From Ficedula albicollis (Eukaryota; Chordata; Aves; Passeriformes; Muscicapidae): 64,000 bases of DNA. Shown piece after piece: positions 35,719 through 49,200 of this stretch. Location of the stretch: contig NC_021674.1 of NCBI RefSeq assembly GCF_000247815.1, positions 15,296,949 through 15,360,948 on the forward strand, given 5' to 3'. The notes beneath the pieces are model-generated. The model saw nothing but the letters and a program-made list of their open reading frames with translations, did no database searches and was not told where the DNA came from. How positions within the stretch are numbered: position 1 is the first letter of the stretch; the number at the start of each line of letters is the position of its first letter. A program made the position numbers and the translations under genes.

Positions 35719-36580
35719 GCCTTGGCACTCAGGACCTGACAGGCTTCCCTTGCATGTGTAGGTAGTCAGGAGGGTCACCAAGCTTGCAAAGTTTCAAGAC
35801 AGGAACAAGACTTGGATATTTCCAATAACCATCTCTGATCATTATTTTAACTGGGGGAGAAAGGGTTGAACTTGTAACTTGTGTGAGACTGAAGGTGAAT
35901 CTGGGTTTTAGCAAGGGTTTGTAGGACAGTGACCCTCTGGGAGTTAGTCTGAGATAAAATAACACATCATTGCATCTTCCTGTGACTGTGTCTGAAGTTT
36001 GCAAGTTGCAACCCTCCTTATTCTCAGCTTCATGCCCCAGTGCTACTGATAATTCATGTTTCCAGCTTCTATCGTGTACAAGGTTAAACATGACACCTCT
36101 TGAAATGCTGAGTGTCTTCTTCCCTGCACCTCAAGGTGATAAGCTAGGGGCAGATATACTGAGAAGGAAATTCATAAAAAAAATTGAAGATGAGGAAATG
36201 TGTTTTCACACTCTGCAAGCTGGGAGTGAAGGAGAAAAAGAGCAGGGTCTGAGCTTCTGTGTGGCAGCTGGGAACTGCATGGCTCAGGAGGCTGGGTAAT
36301 GGGCTATGAAAGTCCTTCACCTCTGGGTTCACAGTGTTCATCCAGGCCAGTAGAGGGGGAATATTGTTGCTCTGGCAGAGCTGCTCAGTGGTTTCTGTCA
36401 AATTTAAAGGACTTGACTCCTCTCTGAGAAGCCCTGTTCTTGCTGCAGCAAGTGCCTAGGGAACCAAGAGCTGTTTTTGGTGAGACTGTTGTTGCCCTGT
36501 TGGAAATTACCAGGTTGCAATTAGACCAGGTGATACAGGTGTGCACTTGCGACTTGGGCATACAAATCTTCTCATCTGCT
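35719..36580. other. Intergenic DNA, nothing recognised
   Basis: No gene, RNA or clear repeat seen. Confidence 0.5.
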
Positions 36581-36779
36581 TGGTGCCAGGTGAGAAAATG
36601 TGTGTGCTCAACTCAAAAAGCTGAAGAGATGAGCTGGATATTGAAAAGCGTTGGTGCCAGGTGAGAAAATGTGTGTGCTCAATTCAAAAAGCTGAAGAGA
36701 TGAGCTGGATATCGAAAAGCCAGAAAATGTGTGTGCTCAACTCAAAAAGCTGAAGAGATGAGCTGGATATTGAAAAGCG
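36581..36779. repeat. 71-bp repeat in 2.8 copies
   Basis: The unit TGGTGCCAGGTGAGAAAATG... lies at 36581-36651 and 36652-36720. A third, left-truncated copy is at 36721-36779. Copy 2 differs from copies 1 and 3 at two sites (CTCAATTC for CTCAACTC, GATATCG for GATATTG). Copies 1 and 3 agree over the shared part. Confidence 0.94.
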
Positions 36780-39587
36780 GTGACTGGCTGGACTGGCAAG
36801 ACAAGAAGTGAATTCCAGTGAATTCCAGATCAATCCTTGGTGGTGGTAGATGGGAGCCTGGAGAACCATCCAGGATTACAACTGGCTTCTCTTCCTGGGA
36901 AAAGGGTGGCTTCACATGTAGGTGCAAACCATTACACACTTATCAATACCTTATCAAAATGTGGCTGTGTCAGACCCTAGAGAGATTGGCATCCAAGATT
37001 AGAGAATTTCTGGCTGAAGGACCAGTTGTAAGACATTCAGGAAGGGAGAAGTATAAAAAGCACTTGCTATTCAGGAGAGGGCAGGGGAGGTGGCATATGC
37101 TTTTGGTGACTTTGCAGGCACCAACAGTGACAAAGTGTAAACTTCCCAAGTCAGGCTGCACTCGGCTGGAAGTGGTGGAAATGCTGAAAGATTGGTGCAA
37201 GCTGTGACTGCCTCAGCTGCTCTGGGCGAGGAGTGAAATAATTGGCTTGACCTCAGGATAGGTGCCAGACAGGCCATGCTTCGACACTGGCTTGTTTCAA
37301 GAGACACCAGAAAAAACCGTTCAAAACAGGCACTGATGGAAAATGTACAGGAGAGAGCTTTGGAGCCCTCAGAAGATGGGAGAGCAGCTAACTGTGTGCC
37401 TCGCTGATGAGATGGGACTAAACAGAGCTTTTGAAGGAAGACTGATGAAAGCTTTTGGGAAAAAGGCTCAGGAAGAAGAGGGAATATCCCTGCATTTCCT
37501 GTGCAGATTTTGAGAGACTGCAATGCTTTACCCATCCCAGGTGTTTTAGGCACTTTGACTAGGAGCTTCAGGTGTTGCCTCAGAACCTGGTGCAGGCAGC
37601 AATCACATCTCTGGTGCTGGGGTTGGGAGGGCTCTGGGCCGACGTCATGGGCTGAAATCCTTCTGTCAGAGGGAGGATTGGGGCCCTTAGGTTTGCTTTA
37701 ACATGTGGTGCCAGCTCCCCAGAGCTGCTTGGGGCTTTCTGAGCCTCTGCATCCCATCATTGCAGTGGCCTTGCTTGCATTGCTTTGGGCTGGTATCTGC
37801 ACATCCTACCCGTGTCTGTATTGAAAACAGGATTACTTTTTACTTCCTACCTCAAGAGGCAAATTGAAATCCACAGAGCAGGATTTAAGCCATTAAGGCA
37901 TTCCTATTAATTAGTCTCCTGAAAGTAGAAAAGGCAGAGAGGTAAGATGCAAAGCCCCTTTATCTCTGGGGTGGGCTGTGCTGGAGTCCTTGGGGCTTTT
38001 CTGTTTGCTCTGTTTCTGAGGTAAGTATGCTCACTAATGTCCCGTGGGGGAGAGCAGGGTTTAGCTAACAAAGCCCTGTGAAAAGGGAGAGCCAGGAATA
38101 GAAAGGCTGTGAATATAGAAGCCCCAGGCAGTGTCTTCCTCGCCTGGAAGAAGCTTTCCTTATTACAAAAGCCACCCTCTGACTGCATCTCTGATGGCCC
38201 CAAGCAGTCAGGGGAAAACAAGGCTGTCAAAAGGCAATCTTTTTTTTTTTTATTTTATTTTGAGCCACAGTAAAGACATATCCATAAAAGAAGCAGCAGG
38301 AGGGAAGGTGGGAAAGGGAGGAGGAAGAGGGAAACAAGGGGAGTTGTAGCCAGACCTTTCACTGCTGTCTGAAAACAGTCTCTGCATTAACCCTTTAACA
38401 ATGCTTTAAGCATCATCAAGCCCTAAAAATCTGCTAATTAATCCACAACCTTGTGCAAAGGTGAAAACTGCACAGGCCAACTTTGGACCATGTTTTGCTG
38501 AAGAAATGCTCTGCTTCTGGTTGATTCAGTGGTAAAGAGAAGTGTTGGGACCAAGGAGAAAGTTCCTGGGACATAACTTTGAATGGCTGAAAGGCAATAA
38601 ATCGCTGGGAAGGAAACTGGGGGGGATCTGGCAGTGTAAAGGTAATCTCTCACATGCCCACGTCAAGGGTATGGGCAGGAAGTGCTTTCTGGGGAGTGTG
38701 ACAAGCATTAAAGGGTTAAAAACGATCACAAGGCAGAGGAGCTTCTGGCCTTTACAAAGTGATGCTCATCGTACTTAAGTGGTTCCCAGGGAAGACATCC
38801 TGTCACATTCCTCTGCATTTGGAGGGAGTCATGGAAATTCACAGAAAACAAGGAAACATGAGAAAGCTCAAACTGATTTCCAGGAAATTTGCTATTAACA
38901 CGTTTTGATTTTGCAGGTAGCAGTAGTCAGACACAGCATGAAGGTGCTTTGTAACACCCCAGTACATTCTCTGTTAATACCCTTCTGATAAATTATGTTT
39001 TAAAAGTGTTATGTGTATTTAAAAGGTTACAACCATGGTTTTTTGTCTGTGGCTTCAGAGGGACTGCCCCACACCTCTATAACCTCTATTCCCAGGAGAA
39101 GCGTTTTCAGTTCCACCTTGGAACTGCAAGTTCCAAACACAACTCTTCTGCTTCCACTGTCCCCTTGCCAGCCCTTGTGGCCCTGTGGTGTCTGATGCAG
39201 AAGCTGTGCTGGTGTCTCTGAACACCTCCAATGGGGAATATTGCATGTGAGAAGGAGCAGGTGTGGGGCAAACCAGCCAAGAAGAGAGAAATCCCACAGA
39301 AAGCCCCAGGGGGATGCCCCTTGTGGGCATAGGTTTGATCCACTGATGTTACATTTCTTGTTGATGATTTCCAACAGAAAGTCACTGGGCAATTCAAGAC
39401 CTGAAATGAGGGACATGTGAAAGGCACAGGAACACAAGCCTGTCTTTTGGGGTGCCAAAAAGACAACAAGGTATGTTGTTAACCTGAATTACTTGCCTCT
39501 CAGTCATGTCAGAAATGTGTATGGCAGCTAAATACAGTCAGAGCTTCTCAGGGTGATGAGGATGTTGGGGAAGTGTTAAATAGAAAC
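36780..39587. other. Intergenic DNA with A+T-rich blocks
   Basis: No gene recognised. A short direct repeat GTGAATTCCA occurs twice near 36808-36830. A+T-rich, homeodomain-like stretches occur near 37860-37930 (CCTATTAATTAGTC) and 38380-38450 (CTGCTAATTAATCC). They could be regulatory but are unsupported by comparison. Confidence 0.5.
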
Positions 39588-39700
39588 AATGGGATAAACC
39601 GGGCGAGGGGAAATGTAGGCTGAATACCAGGAAAACATTTCTTCACACTAAGGTCACTTGGGCTGGGAGAGAGGGAAGTGGCAGCTCAGCCAGCTGCCTT
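39588..39700 (+). mobile_element. Possible degraded CR1 fragment
   Basis: GGAAATGTAGGCTGAATACCAGGAAAACATTTCTTCACAC-like order (read in pieces: AGGCTGAATACCAGG, then ATTTCTTCACACTAAGG) resembles the CR1 stretch before the 3' end. The rest is too diverged to be sure. Confidence 0.35.
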
Positions 39701-42700
39701 CTCCAGGTTTGGGATGGCTGTGGCTTTGGGAGTGCTGGGAGAACAGGGATCTCTGCCTAATTACTTTTTTTTAATGTAGCTTTTGGGAATATTCAGCCCT
39801 TTGTGCTGAGGACAGTTTATAGTATACAAGTAATAGGAAATGAGGCTCTGAAATATTCCCTTGCTTTTCTACTACAAAGCCTCCCACCCCCCAAAGAAAC
39901 AACATAACACAAACTAAAAAACACATCTTTGGAAAACTGATTTTCCTTTTGTTTCTAAAGATTATGGAGGATATTTTTGGATCAAGCTTCTTATTGCTTT
40001 GTGAGGGTTGTCTGAGTGGAGATGGACTTTGTGTGTCAAAGCTTGACTCCACCTCCTGAAGGGTTGCTGTCACAGCACAGAACAGAGATGGCACACTGAA
40101 ATTAATTGTGTAATAATTCACCTGCCAGTCAGCCAGTTGTGTCCTCCTAGGTGTAAGTGGCACTCCAGTTACAAGAAATCCTCTTTCCTTCTTCTCAATT
40201 TTTAGTTGCTAATTCAGATGTCATCTGAAGCTGCAACAGAAGAAAACACAAAGACTGCCATTCATTACCTAAAGAAATTACTTGGGAGAACTGTTCAAGG
40301 TGTATTTGTACTCCTGGGCAGTGTGAATGAGGCCACTGAACTATTACCATTACCAGGAGAACTGCAACCAGGAAACTTCAGACTGATTATTTCAGTCCTT
40401 CTCTGAACCCCTCAGAAGAGGAGGCCAGATGGGAAAGGAATTTATCAAGGAATCTGATGATATTGGCATCTGGTTTCCTTCTGACCTGAGGACAAAACAT
40501 CTAAGTTAGTATTTGAAGGCTACTTTCCTGCATGAAATTCTGTGGTGAAGACATGGTCTCATCCCACTCTGTGGTATAACTGGCCTTGAAAGATGTTTCT
40601 GCCTGAAAAGGTGTTGGAGGGAACTCAAGCCTCCTCCCTCTCTGCAGAGTCAGGCAGGAGAAGAGCTGGCTGGGGCTGTTCACTGCCAGGATTTCTCGAG
40701 GCATCATTTCTGCACTCTGAGTGGGACACCATTGTTCAGTCACTCCTTGTCTTGGCCTTCCCAGGCTCAATGGAACTGTGTTGTCAGCACCTGGATGGTC
40801 CCAGCTGGTGATGGGGCAGCTCCTGGGTGACACTGACTGCTGGCCATGGGTGACAGGCATGCCTTTTGTTAAAGACCTTTCGCTGGCACCAAGAAGAATG
40901 AAGTGGGTGCCACTTCCACATGGGTATGCTGGCACTGCTCCAAGCCCCCTGCCTGCAGGGGTGTGAGCCAGGAACAACAAAACCCGTATTAGAAGGGGTT
41001 GCGCTGCCTGGGAAAGCATTAGGGCAAATGTAGGTTTCACACTTTCTGCCACTAGTGGCACCAAGGCAATGAGATGAGTGGTAAGGCATTGGGTAGAGTC
41101 TGCCAGACCCTCCCTGTCTCCCCAGTAACCCCTCAAGAACCCCCTGTGACTTCAGGCAGGGATGGAAACAAATGATGCAGTTAAGGAACAGAGAAAATCG
41201 AGGTGGTGAGAGATACCTGCCATCTTAGCTGGTGGAAGAGTGTGGACAAATGTTGGTGGGGTGAAACCACTGTGATAGTTTTGGGTGGCTCTGGCTGAAG
41301 CCACAGGGAGCAGGCAGTGTTTGGCTGGATGCTGCAGTACATCACCATTGCTTTCTTTCTTGCAGGAAACCTTTCCCCTGCCTGAAAGTCCTCCCTGCCT
41401 CTCTTGCTCTTCTTCTCCACATTGCAGTAATTCTGCTTGGGTGAGATGGAACTTGATTTGCTTCTAGCAGCAGAGGAAATCCAGCAAGCACCTGGGATGA
41501 ACTATGCTTGTTCTGTAGGGCTGAGTGGGTGACTGTGAGACACTTGGCTGCCTGGAGATGCTTCAGAGCAAACAGGGGTAGCAAGTCCCTACCCAAAAAT
41601 AACTCAGAGCATAGATCCAAACTTGTAAAATGAGTGAGTACAGAAAAGCCAGTTAGATATCACAAGTTTAAAGCTTTGGCTTCACCCTTGTGGAAGACTT
41701 TTGGAGGGAAAGGGAAGCATAGGAAAGAGAGATGAACCAAATATCCAACAGGATAGAGAATTCTCATGCCCCATGTGACCAGCTAACTGGTGGAAACAAT
41801 CTCTAGTCCCCTGTGAACTGGAGAAAGCAGCCCACTGCAGCAGGATTACTAGAGACTTTGAGATTTGCAAAGGAGTGGCACCATTTAATCTTGTTTCTCT
41901 TTCCATTTTAAATCAAAGCTAAGTTATTCCATCCTCCTCAAACCACCAGACTGGAATTCCAGTCTAGTTTGCACACTGACTTCAGCATGTGAGCTGAATC
42001 CAGCCTTTGGCCCTAACCCCCACAGAAGCTGAGACACCTCAGTTCTGGGTTTGGCCAGATAATGTGAATGTACACTCACAGTGCAGCCCTGGAAGCTGGG
42101 GGAGGAGTTTTTTGTTTGATTTCTGATATTTACTTTTCCACCAAGGTGGTGCATGGAGAGCTTGGTGCCTGAAGCAGGGTGAGCACAGGCACTCCTTTCC
42201 AAAGCCAGCTTTGGCTGGAAGCAGCCCTGACTTTACTCCTGGTGGGGTGAAGGAGCCCTGCTAAAAGCATCCTGTGGCCCTGACAACAGGGAGTTAACCA
42301 GAGGAGCCAAGTGGCCTCTCTGGAACATTTTCTGCCTCCATGAAGATCAAAAAGCTGTGATTGTTTTTCTGCTTCTCAATGTGGCAGGTGATGGTGAGCA
42401 AGGAAAGCTGAGTTCAGGCAAAGGATTGTATTCAGGCATCCGGGGAAGAGGTTTTGGGAATCACAGTCTATAACTGATAAAACTGAGACTTGGTTGGCCT
42501 GATTTTTTTTTCAGAGAGATGTAGCACATTTGGTCATTTGCCACTGAAGGTCAGGGCATGGATGTGTTGGGCTAGGAGCCTGGACACACAGGCACCCACC
42601 CTGAAAACCTTCCCATGATAGCTCAAAGCATAAAACTAGAGAAGGGTGGAAAACCAACTGTTTTCAATCCTGTTCTCTGTTTTGGTTTTTTTGGCCCTTG

Positions 42701-43398
42701 AAGGAGTCTGTGAAACTCTGAGAGGAAGGGACCTTTGGGTGACCAGTACTCAACATATTCTCCATGCTGCATAAGCCCTCTGAGAGTCTTTGGGTAACTG
42801 GATCAAGGAAACACAGAGTTCTTGCACTGCAAGAAGGATGAGCTGACAGGTTTTGATCAAGTACTGGGTTTGATTGGGAGGCTGGGTTGGACTGACCTGG
42901 CCCCTCTGCCACATATAACCACTGAATTTCTGGCCTTTCATAGGGCAGTGACAGAACTCTGAGTTCAACAGGATGGAAATTCAGCTAAATAGTTTAAAAG
43001 TTACTATTTATTTCATGATTCATTGCAGGAAGTGTCATCACTTGTTGGATCTAAGGTCTATACAAGCTTGTGTCTGATGCTTGCAGTGAGAGGTTGAGGA
43101 CAAGGGCAATTGCTTTTTTTTAACCCCCTAACATGCTTGCTATTGACTTGGTAACTCCAGCATTTGAGTAATTCTGTACTTTCTGTCCCATGCTGGTTAT
43201 GTCCTTGCTGATGGTGAGATGTTTTGATATGCAGCAAGGCCCGTACAGCATTTCAAGCCTCCTTGCCTCTGCCTGCCTTCCTCCCTCCCAGTGTGGTGAG
43301 CAGTTATCACGTCTCAGACTTTGAACAGGGTGCTTGCAGAACAAGCCCCGAATACCTGGGAATATTTAAAGCAGCACACTTTGAGGCTTGTGTGTGGC
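39701..43398. other. Intergenic DNA, no gene seen
   Basis: No exon, RNA gene or transposon recognised across 3.7 kb. Open frames up to about 210 codons near 40.5-41.1 kb lie opposite equally open frames and lack family resemblance. Confidence 0.55.
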
Positions 43399-43444
43399 TT
43401 TTTTTTTTTTGGGTTTTTTTGGGTTTTTTTTGTTTTTTTTTTGT
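43399..43444. repeat. T-rich low-complexity tract
   Basis: Runs of T interrupted by GGG and single G (TTTGGGTTTTTTTGGGTTTT). Simple low-complexity sequence. Confidence 0.9.
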
Positions 43445-46119
43445 AGCTCTGCACTGACATTCCTGTGTTATTGACCCCTAGAGCTTGTTGCTTTCATGGG
43501 AAGGAGAGCTATGAATGGCTCAGGAATGTGATGTTCCACTCAACCCTATCTCTTATCAGCACACATAAGGCTGCTGTGTCTTGTCGAGAGATTTTCCATT
43601 GCCATTAGCAGCTCTTTTCTCTGCCTAAAGTTGCTTTTCACTTTATATATATCCTGCCTGTTCCCCTCCCTGAAGTACCCATCCATCTGAAACAGCAGCC
43701 ACCTCATTTCCTTTGAAATCCCTTCAGCCTGCCTGCTCCTGCTAGCCTAGGGCAGGCTATTCCAGCTCACTCTGGGGGCACTCAAGCAATGTCTCTCCCC
43801 ACCCATAAATTTTGGAAAGAGCCTTCTCTGAGGCAGTGCAGTGTTGTGCTCCAGAGGATGCTGATGGGCTGGGGTCTGGTGCAGGGAGCAGTTCCCTGCA
43901 GCCAAAAACCAGTCCCAGGTGCACCCCCTTAGCACGGTGGTGGGTGAAATTGCATCTGCAATAAGCAGGTATAAACATATATGTGGAAAGTTGTAGGGAA
44001 GGATGTCTTTACAAGCCTTGCCAAAGGTGCTCCAGGGGCCAGGCTTTGCCTTGAGCATCAGCTGCAGCTCAGCTAGCACGGTGGGAACCACGTGGACATG
44101 TGGTGGTGCTTGGAGAACCTGACCCCAACTGATAAAGACAGCCAGGCAATAAAAAAAGAGATAAAAATAAAATAATAATAAAAAAAAAGCCCTTTGGTAT
44201 TTGTTTAAGAGATAAGATAAGCTGACAAAAATGCAGAAGACAATTGTTTACACACGCACACAGACACATACACCAGGAAGAAAATTCTTTTCCAAAAATA
44301 GCTGCTGACTTTTTATTTATAGAATTTTTTTCTTTCCCTTTCTTCTGACATGAAGCAGAACATTTACATAAGGGGCAAAGAGATCTGATGATGAATAACT
44401 GTTTCTTGAGCAGACCAAAGTCCTCATTAGACCTGCCAGCAGGGACAGATGTGTGGGCCCAGGGATAGCACCAGAATTAGCAAGTATCATTTCACTGTCT
44501 GCAGTCTTCAACTAGCAGTAGGCAATCTCCTAGAAGTTCAGAGGGATTTTTTTTTCAAAGCATCAAAATTATGGCAGGCCTGATTTCTTCTGTTTAAAAA
44601 GTTTGATGGGGCAGAGTAAAAGGCTTAGTTTGTGTCTGAGCTGCACCTTGTTCATTGTGGCTTCTGCTCCCAGGCCCTTGGCCAGCAAGGAGAGTACAGT
44701 GGGAGTTCTTGTTGAGTCAGGAGTGCTGGACTGTGGGCTCAGGGGATGATGATGGCAGAGGAGGAGGAAACAGGTTACAAAGGAGAGCTCTGCACTTTGC
44801 AGTGCACGTAAAACAAGATGCCACCAGCGGGCCGAGGATGACGGGAGCAGGGGCAGGACAAACACGTTCCTCAGCTTTGTGTGGGTATTTTTAGTCTTGC
44901 AGAGTGCAGAACCAAACTTTGGACAAAAATAGCTATCCCCTTACATAACATCCTTGCTTCCAGAGCTCCCCCCGAAGCTCTGGGAGGCTCCTGGAGCAGG
45001 GGGCTGTCAGTCACAGTGCAGCCGTGACTCAGCCTGGGCACTCATCCCTGCAAAGCCAGGGTCTGCAGGGATTGCACTGCTCCAGGCCTGGGACAGCGGA
45101 GGCAAATCATCATCCCAGCTCCCTGCTCCTGAGGATGAGGATGAGGCAGGTGCTGGCCAGGGCAGAGAGGTGCAGATGGGGCAGCTCTTCCCCTTTTTCC
45201 CTATTTGCCCATGGACGAAGAAAGGACAGGGGAAGGGGTTTCCATTCTGTGGGTTCCTGGTTTTGCTTTGTTAGGGTTTGTTGAACAGCAGGCAGTCCAG
45301 ACACTGAGACCTTGCCTGGCAGTGGGAGTTGTTGGTCTGACATGGCCCAGCCTTAGTGTCACTGTATCCCTGCCGCTGTGGCTGACTTCTCAGAACTGAG
45401 ATTCCAGCTCAGAAGCTCGAGCTGAAGAGGTTTGGAGCCACAGCTCACCCTTTGACCCTCTCCTTAGGACAGAGGCATACTCATGCTCAGGGGAAAGTTG
45501 CCCGGTCACATCCTGGGCTCCAGTTATTCCGGTGATAAACAGGGAGTGTGGTGTCAAGGATGCTCATTCTTTCCATTTGCACTTTGGACATGCACGGTTA
45601 GAGATTAGTAATGTGTCATCCTTTCTTCATCCTGTTTTCCCTTGGCAGCCATGCTGTAAGTGGATGAGCCTGGGCAAGTAGGTGATACTGGTTTGTTTGC
45701 CAAAAGCAACATTACATGGTGATAGCATTTGTTGGCTCGGAAGGACCAGTTCTGCTGAACGTGCTTGTTTTTCAGGGCAAAGGCACCAAGGTGGAATGGG
45801 TTTCAGTTAAAAATAACTGACCTCCCCGTGCTGAGCCTAAGCATTTTTTCCTGGGAAGCCATTTTTAACCACAGATGGTCACCAGACGCAGTGGTTATCC
45901 AGGAGATCAAAGCTGGAAGCCCACCATGGGGAGGAGTTGAATTCTTTCCTTTTGCTATCAGACCTTCTCAAGTAGAACATCCTCCTGGTGTGAAGGGAAA
46001 TGTTTGGGGGGAATATGTGGGAACATTGGGTCAATAAGAGACGTGCAGCAGTGGGTGTACGTGTGCATGGCTTGGGAACAAACACTGCTGATGGATTCTG
46101 AGAAAGCCAGGGCTGTCCA
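43445..46119. other. Intergenic DNA, no gene seen
   Basis: No gene recognised. An A-rich low-complexity patch lies at about 44149-44190. The stretch near 45530-45660 has GATAAACAGGG and GGTTAGAGATTAGTAATG and could be regulatory, but this is weak. Confidence 0.5.
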
Positions 46120-46480
46120 CTGTGTCCCAAAATAGCTCCTGTAAACAGGTGGCCTTACACCGCATCCATACTCTGCGATGGAGATGTACAGCCCTGAAAT
46201 GTAATTTATTATGCAATTTATCAAAATAGTCATTCTCCAGGGGCTTTAGGGCCTTACTGGGAAGAGACAAGGGAAAATGGGAGGCAAGCTTGCTTTATTG
46301 AGACAAATAGTTAGTTGTTTTCTAATGCCTTGGAGTGAGCTCATTGGGAGTATTGTGCGACGTCAGAAAACAGTGGTGCATTTCTAGAAAAGTTATTTTT
46401 GCCTTAGTTATATGGAGGCGTGGTGCTAAAATCTCCATATTGTTAATGGCCGTGAAGAAAACACCTTCCAGCTCCGTGTC
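46120..46480. promoter_or_regulatory. Candidate distal regulatory element
   Basis: This is a dense cluster of A+T-rich and palindromic motifs: CCAAAATAGC, GTAAACAGGTGG (forkhead-like beside E-box CAGGTG), TAATTTATTATGCAATTTAT, TGCGACGTCAG (CRE-like) and CCATATTGTTAATGG. It is non-repetitive and unlike its surroundings. It has the character of a conserved enhancer, but this is inferred from motif content alone. Confidence 0.3.
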
Positions 46481-46651
46481 TCTTCAACAGCATCAGCTTT
46501 GGGTGCTGTTGTTGGCCAGGTCCCTCTCATTCTCACAGAGGCACACAGACACATCACATGCAGGGTGCAGAGATGGTCTGGGCTGTGTGTTGGGGGGAAA
46601 GCACAGTCTGGCAGCTTGGGCAGCAGACGGATCTGCTTGCTGCACTGCTTT

Positions 46652-46757
46652 TCTTGATGACATCAAGGTGTACTGCTTGCCCAGTGCTGACACCAAAATG
46701 GTCTTGATGACATCAAGGTGTACTGCTTGCCCACGGGCTCAGTGCTGACACCAAAAT
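46652..46757. repeat. 50-bp tandem duplication
   Basis: TCTTGATGACATCAAGGTGT starts at 46652 and again at 46702. The second copy carries a 6-base insertion (ACGGGCTC context) before AGTGCTGACACCAAAATG. Each copy includes the short palindrome CTTGATGACATCAAG, able to form a hairpin. Confidence 0.94.
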
Positions 46758-48924
46758 GTGGGGGGCCCTTCCCTGTGTCTCAGCTCTGATGGCAGCATCT
46801 CCTGCAGCTTTGGGGGTGCTGGCAGAGGGTCCTTATCTCTCCTACAGCAGGGCTGAGCTGTGATCCATGCAGGGACCATGCTTCCCATTTGCTTCAGCCT
46901 CAGCCTGACGTATCTCACCTTGGCAGATTCTACTTCCAGCTAATTTTTTATTCTTTTATTTAGAGATACTCAGACATTTCTGAAAATAGAGGGAGTGAAA
47001 ATGCAGTGGTATTCCCCAGTTCAAAATCTGTTTAGCTTTTTCTAGAGCAGCTCAAACACTTATACTGCTGGGAATTATGAAATATGTTGGGACCTGGTCT
47101 GCTTGCCAGCCCAGTACCTCTGGGTTATGCTGTGTCAAACCTTGGAGGACAGGAAAGTAGTTTGCATATGCTCATATGGATTTTACAGAGAAATTCCCAG
47201 AAGATTGTATATGCTTTAAGCAAGTCCAAGCCAGGGACTGAGTAAGGCTTTGGCAGCTGGCAAATCTGTGTCCAAATACCTGCGTTGGAGGCAAGAAGAA
47301 TGTCTTCCTGTGCTGTTAGTGCTCATCCTGTTAATATACAGACAAAGATCAAACGGAACCCCTGAGAATATGAATAGAAGTGTCCTCAGAGTGGAACCTG
47401 AGCATGGCACAATAAAAAGGTGCATGGAGGAGCATAAAACAAAATCCAGAATTCTCATTCAGTGGGTGATCACGATCCAGAACGGGACCTGAATGTGGGA
47501 GGGGGAAATGGTCTGCAGTCATGCATCTGGTGGTTGTCCATTACTACCTGCATGGTGAGTTAAGGAGTTAAAATCCCCAGAGACCTCCATGTATGTTTTG
47601 CTGTTCCCTCTGTAGTCTGTGTTGGATCTTCATGGAGGTCTTGATTTGTTCGAGTTCTACCATAGTGGCTTGAATCTGTCCTGCAAGCTCCCTTGATACC
47701 TCTTTGTTGGAGGAAACAAACCCTAAAGGCCTTTGAAAGCTCCTGCTGAGCACTGATTCCTTTTCTCCTGGTAGCTTTCCTCTAACTCCGGCTTTTTCTG
47801 CACAATTTGCTGTTCTCATGGCCTGGCCTCAGTCCAGGGCTCAGGAGGGTTTTGCTGTAGATTTTTACAGGACCAAGACACTGCTGTGGGTGTTTCAAAT
47901 CACTGCTGTAGCTGTACAACCTGACATCTCTGCCTAGACAGGCTGTGGGAATTAAGTGAAGCATTTGCCCCAAAGGCTTTTCCCCACCCATCTGGCACTC
48001 ATTGTGTCTGTGAGGACTTTCTGTCCCTGCACAATAGTCTTTCCTAGGATGTTCAAAGTATTAAAAGAGGGCAGGTTTTCATGCAAAAGCAAGTCACTGG
48101 TAGATCTGATCCCTAGCACTGCTTTACAAACAGGAGAACTAGACATGTAATTCCCTTAGTGTTGAGTAGCACCTTGAGCACTTGCAGGCTACTCAGGGGG
48201 CAGGTACCACCAAAAGTGGCAGATGATGCAGGGCCAGCATTTCCTTTACATAAAGCCCCAGGAACCAAAATGAGCCTTTTTCAGCAGAGGAAAGGCAGAG
48301 AGATACGTGTCGAGTCTTGTTTGTACCCACAATACCATGCACATGTTCCTAACTTTTTATAGAAACACTCTTGTGTCTCTGGGTGTGCTTTGGTTCGCGT
48401 TTTTTTCATCTGTGGGGATTTGTCCCACGAGTTGGTCCAATCATCTCCCAAAATTGGGTGATCGTGAGAGGTTGTATAGTGAAAATAACTCGTGAGAACT
48501 GAAAAAGAAAAACGCTCAGGACATCCAGGCTATTAATAAAAGTGAGTGTTGCAGATCCTGGTACAAGTTTGCTGCATCAAGGACACTGAATTTGCTACCC
48601 AAACTATTTTGGCTCTTTCAGCCAGCAGAGCACTCGAGCTCATGTTGAATTTGTGGTATTTTGGTGTCCGCTCTGTGCAGGAGGAGTTAGTGCAAGCCTG
48701 CATTAGGGGCGTGGGTACAGAGCCATTGCACGTGGAGCATCCTGTGGCGCCTCTCCCATGAAGGCTGAGGGTTCACCATTGGTTTTGGCACGGCCACACC
48801 TGCAGGTGGCTTTGGAGAACCTCAGCCTAGGCTGTGTCTCTTCTCCTCTTTCCCATGAACATGCTTTAATCCAGAGCCAGGAGCTTCCTACTGCTTCATA
48901 AAGTACTTGCAGCATGGATTTCCA
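46758..48924. other. Intergenic DNA, nothing recognised
   Basis: No gene, RNA or transposon that I can support. Confidence 0.5.
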
Positions 48925-49200
48925 GTCCTTGCACTATGGGAGCAATAACCAGCCGAGCTGTAATGTTTTCCATTGCGTATTTAATTCCGTGTGCACGGCG
49001 TGCCCTTGCCAGAGCTTGGATTGGCAATTCCAGGGCCTGGGAAATGCATGCATGAGGCATCTCTTTAGTGAAGGATCCCAGTCAAAGTGATGCCTTCTCC
49101 ACTACAATTTTAAAGATCAGCGCACAAACAAATTGCTGCACTTCCACTGGAGCACTTCCATAAATATAGGGAGAGTTTGCTTTACTGTGATTCACATCTT
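48925..49200. promoter_or_regulatory. Candidate distal regulatory element
   Basis: A non-repetitive block with TTCCATTGCGTATTTAATTC, GGATTGGCAATTCCAG, ATGCATGCATGAGGC and CCATAAATATAGGG (CArG/MEF2-like). It resembles conserved non-coding DNA in texture. Not tested. Confidence 0.25.
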
